This document shows positions 12,763 through 24,094 of a DNA stretch of 57,500 bases, piece by piece. Position numbers and translations under genes: made by a program. Numbering within the stretch: the stretch's first letter is position 1; each line of letters starts with the position of its first letter. The notes under the pieces were generated by a model that did no database searches, was not told the DNA's origin, and saw only the letters and a program-made list of their open reading frames with translations. Source of the stretch: Neocallimastix lanati (nom. inval.) (taxonomy: Eukaryota > Neocallimastigomycota > Neocallimastigomycetes > Neocallimastigales > Neocallimastigaceae); NCBI GenBank assembly GCA_016946835.1, contig JACVTC010000030.1, positions 595,001-652,500 of the forward strand, in the 5' to 3' direction.

Positions 12763-14819
12763 TTAAAGATAAATATATATATCTTTTTTTTTTTTTTTTT
12801 TTTTTTTGTATTGTAAAAGTTTTATATATTTTTATATATGAATACTTTTTTTACTTAAAGTACATATATTGATACAAAAATTACCTTTAGCCCCATAAAT
12901 TTTATTAAAATAAAAATTAAAATTAAACCATTACATATTGACTTTTAATATTAATACCAAATATATATAAATATATATATATGTATATTATTTAATTATA
13001 TTTATTTAAATTAATTTTGATTATTTATACTGTTGACATTTATGATATTTATGATAATACTTTCTTAGGATAACAAAAAATTATAAATTTTAATCATTAT
13101 ATAATTGATTTTATGTATATTCATTAATTATATTTAACTATTCATTAATTATATCTAACCTTTAATTTCAAAAAAATCTGGTAAAATATGGTTAGATAAA
13201 TTTTGAAGATTATTTTAATTATTAATTATTAGAAGTCTATCAGTATTGTTTGTGACTTAATTTATATATATATACTTTTTTTTTTTAAATTGTTATTACT
13301 CAAAATCCAAAAAAAAAAAAAAAATTTTAAACCGAAATTTGAATTAATTTTTTCCTTGTTAAATTGTAAAGTTGTTGATTCGAATACCATTTCAAATTCT
13401 TATATATATATATATTTATGTAATGTTTTATATAATTTTATTTTAAAATTTTAAAATAGTAATATTAATAATATTAATTTCAATAAATAATTTAAACATT
13501 ATAGTTTTTATATATAAATATATTTATAATTATAAATTTTATTAATTAATTATTAATACTTTATTATATATTTATGAAATAATTATCATAATGGCAATAA
13601 TTCTACAAAGGATTATTTAAAAGATTTAAACTAATATTTATATATATATAAAATAATTAATAATATATTTATTGTAAAATTATCCATTAAATTTAAATTT
13701 GTATTTATGTAAAAATAAAAAAATATTAATTTTTTATATGAATATAAAATAAAATCGTAACAATATTCAATAAAATTTAGAATAACTATATATAATATAA
13801 ATAAAAATATAAAATAATTAAATATCAAAAGTATATTTAATTTAAGGATAACTCAATATCACCAAACATGTGACTACATTATTTAATGTATAAATTTGGT
13901 TTTAATAGGTTTTAATTTACAATTTAAATGATTAGTTGACCTAGTTTCTAGTTTTAAAATATGTCATTAAAGTTTAATTTGATATTATTTGCTATATTAT
14001 TATTTAATATATATTATTATATATTTAAAATTGTTATGACCGAATTATTGAAACTATTGAAATTAAAATGTAATTTAGTTATTTCAAGAAATTTTTTTCT
14101 TCTTTTAATTTCGAAATATTTTTATAATTAAAATTCACATTCTTTGATACAGTATATTTAAAATATTCCATATCTAGTTATTTATTTATTTGGTCGTTTC
14201 TCTAGGGAATTATGACACGATAATATATTCTAATAAATATAAGAAAATAATTTATAATAATAATGTTTTATAATAATATTTTATTCTTTATTTATTTTTA
14301 TAATTTTATTTTTACATACATAAATATTTATTATTACATTCTCTTAATTTTATATAATTGTTAAAATAATTATTTAATATTATATTTTTTATTAAACATA
14401 TCTCTTTAACTATTAATTTCCTAATAAGTTTATTTAATAATACATTTTCATAATTAAATAATATATAACTATCAATATTTAAAAATATATTTCCTAAATA
14501 AAATATAATCATCAATATTTATAATATAACTCCTAAAACTATATAATTCTCAAAATAATATTTAAAATATAAAATAAAACTTATTAATAATAATGATGAA
14601 TTAATTTATTATCATAATAATAGAATCATTAATAATATAATTTATCTATTTTAATTATGATAAAAGAATTAACCATGCTTTTAAAAATAATTATTTGAAT
14701 AACTATATATAAATTATTTTAATTATTATGACCAATAATATTTATACAATATTTCTAACCTAAATTTCCTACCTAAATCTTATTTTTATAGTGGTATCGT
14801 ATCATCCTTAGGCGTATCT
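12232..14819. other. Intergenic AT-rich region
   Basis: No intact gene is supported. It contains a TAA microsatellite (12702-12762), poly-A and poly-T runs, and at about 12640-12660 a short minus-strand match to exon 1 of HAD copy 2 without a usable start codon. Confidence 0.5.
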
Positions 14820-14912
14820 GCTCGTGTAGCCTAGAGGTTTAAGGCGTCGTGCTTATAAGGGTGATCCTCTTATGCAACGCGAAGATCGCGGGTTCGACAC
14901 CCGCCATGAGCA
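14820..14912 (+). tRNA. tRNA-Ile(UAU) with a 19-nt intron
   Basis: A full cloverleaf can be drawn. The acceptor stem is GCTCGTG/CATGAGC with discriminator A; the D stem is GCC/GGC; the anticodon stem is TCGTG/CGCGA; the variable loop is 5 nt; the T arm contains the B box GGTTCGACACC. The anticodon loop reads CTTATA then A after removal of an intron at 14858-14876, the canonical position one base 3' of the anticodon, so the anticodon is TAT (14854-14856). Within the precursor UAUAAG can pair with CUUAUG of the intron, the classic anticodon-intron helix. Spliced length is 74 nt. The equivalent yeast tRNA-Ile(UAU) is also intron-containing and starts with the same GCTCGTGTAGC. Confidence 0.93.
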
Positions 14913-14926
14913 TATAAGCATATATA

Positions 14927-14941
14927 TTTTTTCTCTTTTTT
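14927..14941 (+). terminator. RNA polymerase III terminator of tRNA-Ile
   Basis: Two T runs (TTTTTT and a second of five or more) start 15 nt after the tRNA 3' end, which is typical of pol III termination. Confidence 0.6.
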
Positions 14942-15181
14942 GAAATTAATATTAACTTTATTTAATAAAGATTATTTATATAAAAAAAAAATTTTTTTTT
15001 ATATCTTTTTATTAAAAATTATTTATATTAACATAAATTTTATAAAATTATATATATTATATTTTTATAAAAAAGACATAAAAAAATAAATAAATCAATA
15101 AATCATTTTTTTATTAAAAAAAATAAAGAATAAAAATAATTTACTTTTAAAATTTTTAAATCAAAATAAACGTAAAAATTA

Positions 15182-15213
<32 letters not shown>

Positions 15214-15487
15214 TAATAACAACTAAATTAATTTTTTTATTTTAAAGAAGTAATATATTATTTTATTTTTATTGACTTTATTTTGTTGAATTAATTATAT
15301 ATATATATACATTTTAATTTTATTTTTTTTTTGTTACTCAATAACTTTATTTTATCATAAACTCGAAAAATTATAAAATGTTTAATTTATAACTTCATTT
15401 ATTTAAATAATTATTATTTATTATATGTTATTTTATTATTATTATTATTATTATTATTCTAGATATATATAAAGGTTTTCATAAAAA
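14942..15487. other. Short intergenic AT-rich spacer
   Basis: Nothing gene-like is seen. It lies upstream of the VFA1-like gene and has an ATT microsatellite at about 15436-15458, shortly before the start codon. Confidence 0.5.
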
Positions 15488-16154
15488 ATGGCAAAAAGAG
15501 CCCCGGAATTTGTTAATGGTATAATATATTTGCTTAATAACAAAATTATTATAATAATGAAGATAATGAAGAAATGTCGAATAAAATAAAAATATTGAAA
15601 TTTTATTTATAGAATATATATTTAGAATGGCTTCAGATAAGGAAGGCCCATGTTTTGTTTGTTATAAAGTAAATATAGAATAATATTGGAATATAATAAC
15701 AAACCCAAAAAAATAAAAAATAAAAAATAAAAATAAAATAAAAATAAAATAAATAAAAAAAACACAAACAAACATTTCTTTTGATTTTGAAATTATTTAT
15801 TAATTTTTTTTTTTTTTAATTTTATTTTATTTTGATTTCATTTTATATTTTAATTTAATAATATAATATGTGTAGCCAACAAATTATTTTCTTCATACTT
15901 CAAAAGGTAAATAATTTATTATTACTATTAATTTAATAAATTTTAAAATTATTATTTTAAAATTGTTTTAATTAGAGATTTCACTTTTATTAATTTTTAA
16001 TTTATAACTGAATTTAAAATTTCACCTCATAAATAAACAATTAATTTTAATTATGTTTTATTTTATTTTATTTATATCTTTTTTTTTTTATTCCGTATAC
16101 TTTTATAATATATAAATAAATATTATATAAAATTATATATTTATATTTTTATTT

Positions 16155-16204
<50 letters not shown>

Positions 16205-16561
16205 GAACCAAGAGACTGGTTTTATGTATGCAAAAATCACATTACCGATAAATCATTTTGTACTAGAATATATTCTGAAGAAGAAACTCAATCTAGAATT
16301 AATGCAGAAATAAATTGGGAAAAAGAAAGAGAAGAAGCAAGAAAGAAAGCTGGTTTATTAAAATTTTTCGATAAACAACCAGAAAAACCAGATTTTTTTG
16401 CTCAAAATGATGGTCTTCCTACCAACGGAACTGTAAAAGTTCAACTTCAAAAACAGTTTATGTATTTACGGGTTCAAACTCATAAAAATAGAGCTGATAA
16501 TAAAAGAGCAAAGGATGTAATGAAACAATTCCCATCAGCACCACGTAACAGAATTGGTTAA
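15488..16561 (+). CDS. Vps4-associated protein 1 (Vfa1) family protein
   Basis: Exons are join(15488..15518, 15613..15668, 15876..15906, 16206..16561), giving 157 aa; all junctions are in frame. The N-terminal half has a zinc-ligand-like set: Cys24-x2-Cys27 (CFVCYKPT), then WFYVCKNH with Cys48 and His51. This spacing is characteristic of the fungal Vfa1 family (AAA-ATPase Vps4-associated protein 1). A charged helical middle (EKEREEARKKAG) follows, and the end has conserved-looking MYLRVQTHK and a Pro-rich FPSAPRN segment that could be the Vps4 MIT-domain contact. In yeast, Vfa1 binds the Vps4 ATPase that disassembles ESCRT-III at endosomes; the same role is inferred here. Length is a little short of yeast Vfa1, about 200 aa. 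Three tiny 5' exons (31, 56 and 31 nt) make the start easy to miss. Confidence 0.85.
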
Positions 16562-17881
16562 TTATAGTAATTATAATTAATATATATATTTATATTTATT
16601 TATCGTATTTATCGTTGTAAATGAATAAATATATAAATAATAAATTTATAAAAATTTTAAAAACTTTTTAATATTTATAAAGATAATAAAATTTTTATTA
16701 TAATAAATTTTATATAAATAATAAATTTTAAAATAAATATCATATAAATTTTATTAAATATATATATATATAAAAATAAATAATTATTAATATTTAATTA
16801 TAAATAAAAAATTTGAGAATTGATGTAAATGAATAATAAAATTTTGATAAATACAACTATATATATAATATTTAATTAAAGAATAAAAAGAAATACAAAA
16901 CGTGAAAAAATAGTACTACATATTTTTATATTAATATAAAGTATTTATTTATTTATTTATTTCTATTTTACATTTAAATATTTAAATAATATTTTTTTTA
17001 AAAATGTATATTATTAATTATTTAAATATTGATATGTATGAAAATATAAATAATAATAATTTACAAACACTTTTTATAGACATTTTTAAATATTACTTCT
17101 AAAAATATTATGATAATCTATTATAATACTTATTATAATTAATATGTTTTAATGTATGTTGATTTTGAATTTTAATATTTTTTTGAAATATCAAATTTAA
17201 TAATAATAATAAAAAAAAAAAAAAAAAAAGAAGAAAAATATTTTTATAAAAAATATATATAAAAAAAAAATTATATTATCTGTGGCAATTAAATAATTGC
17301 CACTTTTATTTTTTTTTTTTTAAATAAATACATAAATAAATTTTTAATTAAGTGAATAAAAAATATATTTATATAATTTTTTTGGATATTTTTTTTTTTT
17401 TTTTAAAAAAAATATTTTATTTTATTATGAAACTTTTATTATTATTATTATTTTTTATTATTATTTTTTATTATTATTTTTTATTATTATTTTTTATTTT
17501 TTAATTTGCCATTATTATTATTATTATTATTATTATTTTATTGTTTATTACTTTTGAATACTGAATACCATTAAAAAGATAGTTATGTAATATTATTCGA
17601 AAATATTAATATTATTACTTTTTTTTTCTTTCTTTTTTTTTATTCAATTTTTTTTTTTTTTTTCATGTTTATAAAATTATTCAATAAATTATTTTTATTA
17701 TTAATTTTTATATATATATTAGGCTTTGTATTTTTTTTTAATTAAAATTTTAGTTTATTATTATTATTGTTATTATTATTATTATTTTATTTTATTATTA
17801 TTTTTTTAAAGATATTAATATTTCTAATTCTATTTTCTTTTATTATGGAATAATGCTTTGAACGGAAGAAAAAATAAGTTC
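16562..17881. other. Convergent intergenic region
   Basis: No gene is seen. It holds the two 3' ends (VFA1-like and 5-phosphatase). At about 17281-17304 GTGGCAATTAAATAATTGCCAC is a near-perfect palindrome between A-rich and T-rich flanks, compatible with a transcription end signal for either strand. ATT repeats with TTTTTTATT spacing fill 17435-17560 and 17755-17800. Confidence 0.5.
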
Positions 17882-19915
17882 TTAATTGTCAAAGAAATAC
17901 AAATAGAATAATAAACATGTAAATACAATCACGTTGATTATAAGAGTTTTACATTTTATAATAATACGTTGAGCTTTCATAATGGTAATGTAAATTGGAT
18001 TAATAATGAGATCAGATTTTTCAGTACTAGAAATTAATGGTTCATTTTCACCATCCTTAGAAACAGTTTCTGCTTCCTCTTTTGGAAATTCAAGAATTAT
18101 TCCTTTGGTAGATTCAACCATTGGGAAGTCAATATTGAATTTTCTTAATAATTTCCAATCAATAACGAATGAAGCACTAACTGGTTTGTGATCACTTAAC
18201 ATTATACGTCTATCAGTACCGTAACGTTTAACATTGATAACTGTCTTATTATAGGCTTGCCAATATTGAACTTTATCATAATCTAACTTTGCATGTTGAA
18301 CTCTGAATAAGATTCTATCAGTGTATGCTGGAATTCTCTTTTGTGAAAATACCGGTTTACCATATGTTTTGTAATCGTAATCAACATATGGAGCTAATTA
18401 TTATTAAATAATTGTATTTTGATATATATGTGTATATATATATATAATAATTATAATTATATAATAATAATAATAATACAAAATAAATAATAAAATTTAT
18501 TATTTTAAAAATTAATATAAATAATAATATTTAATAATATTAATAAACATAATAATAGTAGTGATAATGATAATAATTATATTGATGATTATAATTATTT
18601 TATTTTATTTTTATTTTTATTTATTTTTATTTATTTTTATTTTTTTTTTTTTTATTTTATTTTTTTTTTTTTTTTTTATTTTTATTTTTTTTTTACCTTC
18701 TTTAGTAATCTTATACTTGTAAGTTGGTGGGAATCTAATTATTGCTTCAGAAAAACCTAAAAATGGATTGTATAATTTCTTTGGATTATTATCTATTAAA
18801 GTATTAATTAAATCCCAACTCTTTTTGAAATCACTAGATTCAAATTGTTCATTGAATAATAATTCAGAATCTTTAGAATTTTTCTTTTCAATATTAATAC
18901 TTCTAGTGCCAATTTCTTGTGGTTGACTTTGTTTTTCTTCTGGGTTCTTCTTAACTTCTCTAAATGATTTTTGAGAACGAATATGTCTTAATTCATCATA
19001 AACTAATAAATCATCATATTTGTTTTGTTCGACGAAACTAGAAACTTGATTATGATGTCTTTCACCCTTCTTTTGTAATAAACGATAGTTCATATCACCC
19101 ATAATAAAAGTGATATCATAATCTTGAACCTTACTGAATAAATTCTTGGAAAGTTGCTTTGAGAATATCCAGGTCCAACTTTCCTTACCATCATTAACTG
19201 GGATAGATTTATCAGCTTCTATTTTTTCAATTTTACTAAGAATTAAAGTATCGAGAATATAATTAACTTGTTCGTTACGTTCAACAAAGTTGTTAAGACC
19301 AGGGAAAGCATGTAAGTGAGTAGCAATAAAGCATGGCTTTAATGGTTCACTTAAACCAACATCTAATTCTAAACCAACAGAAACAGCTCCCTTATTTCCA
19401 ATAAAACCTAAAAGACCAGTACCGACACTACCAATAGAAATACTCTTAATATCATAAGATGGTGAATTACTTTCATTTAAAATAGTACCTGGTTGAGTTG
19501 AAGAATGTAAAACTTTAACTTCATTATTACTTCTGCGTTTTAAAACAATAATACCAAGTCCGAAATATCTGTGAACAACTTCAACAGTATATTTTTCATT
19601 TGGGAAAATTTTTTCAACATTACTTTTAATTTGAGGAATCCAATTTTCATAAAGAATACCATCAACAATCTTACTAGAATTTTCCATTGTTACTAAAACT
19701 CTTGGTCTTTTAGCACTTTCAATTGGCTTCATTAATTCTTGAAAACCTAAAACAATGATTTCTGGAATAAAATCAACGTCTGGTACTTTAATCCAACCTG
19801 ATAAATCTAATGGTTCTTTTGGGTCAACCTTTTCTTTTGGTTGAAAACCACCTACATTCCATGTACCACATAAAATTTTTAAATAATCATTTGAACTTTC
19901 AATATTTGCTGTCAT
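17882..19915 (-). CDS. Inositol polyphosphate 5-phosphatase with C-terminal membrane tail
   Basis: Exons are complement(join(17882..18393, 18697..19915)), giving 576 aa. The whole protein is an IPPc fold of the Mg-dependent endonuclease/phosphatase superfamily. GTWNVGG (17-23) and GFQE with metal-ligand Glu60 open the domain; FIGNKGAV (171-178), THLHAFPG (199-206), GDMNYRL (273-279), PAYTDRIL (428-435) and SDHKPV (473-478, with the catalytic Asp/His pair) follow in the expected order. It should remove the 5-phosphate of PtdIns(4,5)P2 or related lipids. A low-complexity insert (about 320-345) interrupts the catalytic domain. The C-terminus ends in about 20 hydrophobic residues (roughly 555-574) followed only by DN, so it is likely tail-anchored. 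It lacks Sac1, ASH/RhoGAP or SH2 domains, unlike synaptojanin, OCRL or SHIP. The first ATG lies just before the domain and there is no other in-frame choice nearby. Confidence 0.9.
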
Positions 19916-20735
19916 TTTTATTTATTGATTTATTTGTTATTATATTTATTCTATTATTATTTTTTTTTTAGAAATTAGAATAATTTTAAATATTTTAGTT
20001 GAATAATAAAGGAATAAAGTAATTATATATTACTATTATTTTGTCTTTGAATAATAAATTTTATTCACAATGAAATTATTTAATAAATTATATTTGAAAT
20101 TGATAAATATAGTTTGGTTAAATATTTTCTAATTTTTTAAAAAAGTAAATATATTTACTTATTTATATCTTTTATATACTTTTTTTTTTTACTTTTTAAA
20201 ATTTTAAATACATTTTTTTTATTAGTTTTATATAATTTATCTATTTTATTTATTTAGATATTTATTTGTTAATTTCAAAATAAATAAATAAATAAACTAA
20301 GAAAAATTAATTTACGATTACTTTTATTTATTAATGAAAAAGCACTTATTTTTTGTAAAGAGTACAAAAAAAATAAAAAATTTTTTTTTTTTTTTAATTC
20401 TTATTATTTATCAATCCTAAAATCTGAAACTTAAAAAAAAAAAAATTAAATATTATGATTTAGTATAAATTATTTGATAAATAATAAAATTTATTAATCA
20501 ATTTAAAAAAATTAGAATATTATATATTAGATTATATATATAATTTAAACACCTTAATTAAATGGTTAATTCATATTATTTATGATTTATGATTTATGGT
20601 AATTTTTTATAATAAAATGTAATAATTTCATATTTCAAAAAATATCATGTGAATATTATTTGTTAATTCAAATGATTATTGAAATAATAATTAATTGTGT
20701 TTAATTTTTTCCTCATCATTTCTAAATCGAATCAG
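19916..20735. other. Intergenic AT-rich region upstream of 5-phosphatase
   Basis: No gene is visible. It contains A and T runs and presumably the 5-phosphatase promoter; no specific element can be assigned. Confidence 0.5.
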
Positions 20736-20803
20736 ATTCTATCCTGGTTGTTAGTCTGTAGGCTAACATATAAAAGTCTCCTGGTTCGATCCAGCCCATG
20801 ACC
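20736..20803 (+). repeat. tRNA-like element, possible SINE head
   Basis: A GC-richer island in AT-rich DNA contains a perfect D-arm-like hairpin, GTTAG (20750-20754) with CTAAC (20763-20767), and 16 bases further a perfect pol III B box GGTTCGATCC (20783-20792) flanked by CTGG/CCAG. There is no convincing acceptor stem or anticodon arm, and the T loop would be one base short, so it is not a working tRNA. A tRNA-derived SINE head or a decayed tRNA gene are the likely explanations. Confidence 0.45.
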
Positions 20804-21049
20804 ACTTTCCAGGTTTTACTCACAAGAGGTTTTTACAGAACATGGTGGTTAGGGTTACAAGTAAGTATTTCCCCCTTATATATAGTATTATTCTAAATAT
20901 TCTAAGTAATATTAACAAGATACTGTCCTAACTGTGGGCCTGAAAGGGTTGCACAAGTACTGTCATTTAATATATTTACAAGGGAATTAACATTTGGATA
21001 TATGATTTCATTTTCCTATGCAGAAATATTCTACTGGGTAATTATCTAC

Positions 21050-22256
21050 TAAATTGTAATCTTTCTGACGTTAATGCCAATTACCAAATGAGCTAGTTGA
21101 GAGATTAAAAGAAGAAAAAAGAAGAATCTTTAAAATAAAAAGGAATAATGTTATTCTTTTTTTTTTTTTAAAGAAATAAAATAAATTTTATATTAATTTA
21201 AAAATGTAATCTTCATTTTTTTTTTTTTTTTTTGAAATTTAAGTTTTGTGTTTCAATGAATAATATTATAATTTATATATTTTTTATTAAATTTTAGAAA
21301 ATTATGGAATTACTTTCAAAAATTATATATTAGTTTGCTGAAGAATATGAAATAGACTATGAAAGAAAAAGAGCATTAGAATATACTATTAAGGAGGTTG
21401 AACGTTAGGATAAGAAACAGAAAAAGAAGATCAAAAGGGCAGATAATGGTTTTATAAAATTGTTTAATGATAAATGTTAATGATAGATTATACACAAATA
21501 GTGGCTAAGAAATATAAATAAGCAAATTAATGAATTTAAACCTAACCTATAATAATATAATAAAGTAAAAACAAATTACTTTGTTCTCTTCTATAATACT
21601 AATAATACTTCAAGACTTAGTATTGATTCTAAGCCAAGTACAGAAGATATTAATAGCTTGGTCAAAGTTCTTGAAAATAGTAATATTTAATTTTAATATA
21701 TTTTTGTTTTTTGTAAATTTTATTTTAATTTTTTTTTTTTTAATTTTTTTTTTATATTTATTATAATTTTATTTTTATTTTAATATTATTTGATATTTAT
21801 TATTTTTTTTTTTTTCTTATTTTCTTATTTTTTTTTCTCTCACTCTTTTATTTTATTTTATTTTTTTATTTTTATTTTTTTTTTTTTTTTTTTTATTTTC
21901 ATTTTTAATTTTGTATTATTTTATTTTATATTTAATTTATTTTTTTATTTTTTTATTTTTATTATAAATTTTAATTTTATTTATAGTTATATTTTAATTT
22001 TAATTTATGTATATTTTTATTTTAACTTTTTATTAATATCAATTTTATTTTATCTTTTTTTTTTTTTTTTTTTTATTATATATAAATGGAGTTGAAAAAA
22101 CAAAACAAATTTTCTAGATGTCGTGGTTGGGATGGTGATACTGAAGTTACATTCATTAATAAAAAAAATATGCGTTTCAACAAGAAGTTATCTTGAGTTT
22201 ATGATAAATATATATAAGAAATTAAAACCAATTTAGAAAGAGGAACAGCCTTATAA
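21050..22256 (+). pseudogene. SYF2 pre-mRNA splicing factor pseudogene, introns retained
   Basis: Conceptual translation across three frames gives ordered pieces of Syf2, a component of the Prp19/NineTeen spliceosome complex. About 21050-21147 gives LSDVNANYQMS and Lys-rich sequence; about 21304-21560 gives EIDYERKRALEYTIKEVER, KKQKKKIKRADNGF, DYTQIVAKKYK and INEFKPNL; about 21560-21682 gives KPSTEDINSLVKVLEN; 22086-22256 gives NKFSRCRGWDGDTEVTFIN, MRFNKKLS and the family's C-terminal NLERGTAL followed by TAA. Human Syf2 ends with the closely similar NLERGTAV. At least seven stops (TAG, TAA and TGA) lie at positions where the family has Trp, Glu, Lys or Arg, and small indels shift the frame. 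GT...AG intron positions are still recognisable (about 21148-21298 and 21683-22085), so this is a decayed gene or duplicate rather than a processed copy. No functional copy is seen in the window. Confidence 0.75.
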
Positions 22257-22916
22257 TTTCATAATATATTATTAATATTTAATTTTTTTTTTTGTGTGTG
22301 TTTTATATACATAATTTATACATTAATTATTAATATTTTATATGTTGTTGTAACTTTTATAATAAAATAAAAGAAGCTATTATTATTTTAATAGTGCTAT
22401 TCATTATATTAGAGTAACTCCTAATTTTTAAGCATTCATAAATATAATATTAATATTAAAATTAATGCATTCCTGAAATAATTTATTTTATATTTGTTTA
22501 AATTTTATCTATTTATATTATTTACAGATTAAATTTAAAATAAATTAATAAGAAAATAAATACAGAATTATATATATTTATAATTTTTTGGTTTTAAAAA
22601 TAAATATATATGAAATTATGAATATATATATATTTTATTTTATCTTATTTTCATTTTTTTTTTATTTTTATTTTTTTTTTTTGTTTGTATGTTTTTTATT
22701 ATATTTTAAGATTAAAAATGATTTATTTTATGAAATAAAAATAATAAAAATAAAAATAATTATATTTGTAAGAAAATAATTAAAAATGTTTTTTTTTTTT
22801 TTTTTTTATTGAAATATGTTAAATACAATTTTTTAACCTTATATTTCTTTTTGTGTATTATCCATCACTAATTCATTTATATATATATTTTTTAATCAAT
22901 ATAGTTTTTTTTATAA

Positions 22917-22963
<47 letters not shown>

Positions 22964-24094
22964 AGATAAACAATACTATTTAGTATGAAACATTCAATAA
23001 TACAAATAATAGTTTTTTATTAACCAATTTTATTATTTATTATTATTTAATATTTAATATTTAATATTTAATATTTATTTATTTATTATTTATTATTTAT
23101 TATTTATTATTTATTATTTATTATTTATTATTTATTATTTATTATTTATTATTTATTATTTATTATTTATTATTTATTATTTATTATTTATTATTTATTA
23201 TTTATTATTTATTATTTATTATTTAATTATTTATTATTTATTATTTATTATTTATTATTTATTATTTGTTATTTATTATTTATTATTTGTTATTTATTTT
23301 TATTTATTTATATTATTTATTATTTATAATTTATTATTATTTATTTATATTATTTATTATTTATAATTTATTATTCAATTATTTATTTATTATTAATTTA
23401 TTTATTAAATTATTTATTATATATTATAATTTTAAATTCTATAATTATAAAACTGACAGTTTGAGTTTGATGTATACACAACTTTATTCTTTACTAAAAA
23501 CATCTATATAAGATTATCTGACATTATTAGTATTATTAAATATTAAAATATACAAGACGCGTCAACTTTTTTTTTTATTATATATAATATTATGATTAAT
23601 AGTATATATTAATAAATAAAATTTAAATAAATAAAGGTAATTGATATAAAAGATGAATAAATATAAATGAATAATACGAAAGTTTTGTTATAGAGTAAAT
23701 TTACTAAAAAAAAAAAAAAAAAAAAAAAAATAAAATTTCTCAATGTTTAAAGTTAATTAAATGATACTTTAATTATTTTAATAATTAATTTATTATTTTT
23801 ACTTTTATGATTAAAATTAAATTTAATAAAAAAAAATTTATATTATTTTTTTTATAATCATATTAAATATTTAATATTTTTCATCATCATCATATTTTTT
23901 TTTTATTCACTTTTGTTCAATTATTTTTTTTAAATAATAAAAAAAGTATTATTTTTTTAATAAAATTGATAATTTTTAATATAAACTAAAATACGCCTAG
24001 CATAAAAATATTTATTAATAATATAAAATAATAATAACAAGAAAAAAAAGTTATTAGAAAAATATAATAAAAAAAAAAAAAATAAGAAAACAAT
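22257..24094. repeat. AT-rich spacer with TAAA and TATTATT tandem repeats
   Basis: No gene is supported. It includes a TAAA tetranucleotide run (22918-22963) and a long 7-bp tandem repeat, TATTATT, of about 30 copies (about 23075-23290) that degrades to about 23400. The only mixed-composition patch (23448-23565) contains a lone ACGCGT at 23557. The 3' end should hold the coronin promoter and 5' UTR. Confidence 0.7.

Noticed and set aside
20736-20803. Functional second tRNA gene
   Set aside because: There is no acceptor stem or anticodon arm, and the T loop is one base short.
21790-22095. Hydrophobic 101-residue frame rich in Phe and Ile
   Set aside because: It is a T-rich intron of the SYF2 pseudogene, not a membrane protein.
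23557-23562. ACGCGT (MluI cell-cycle box-like) upstream of coronin
   Set aside because: It is a single copy, 530 bp from the start codon, and coronin is not a typical target.
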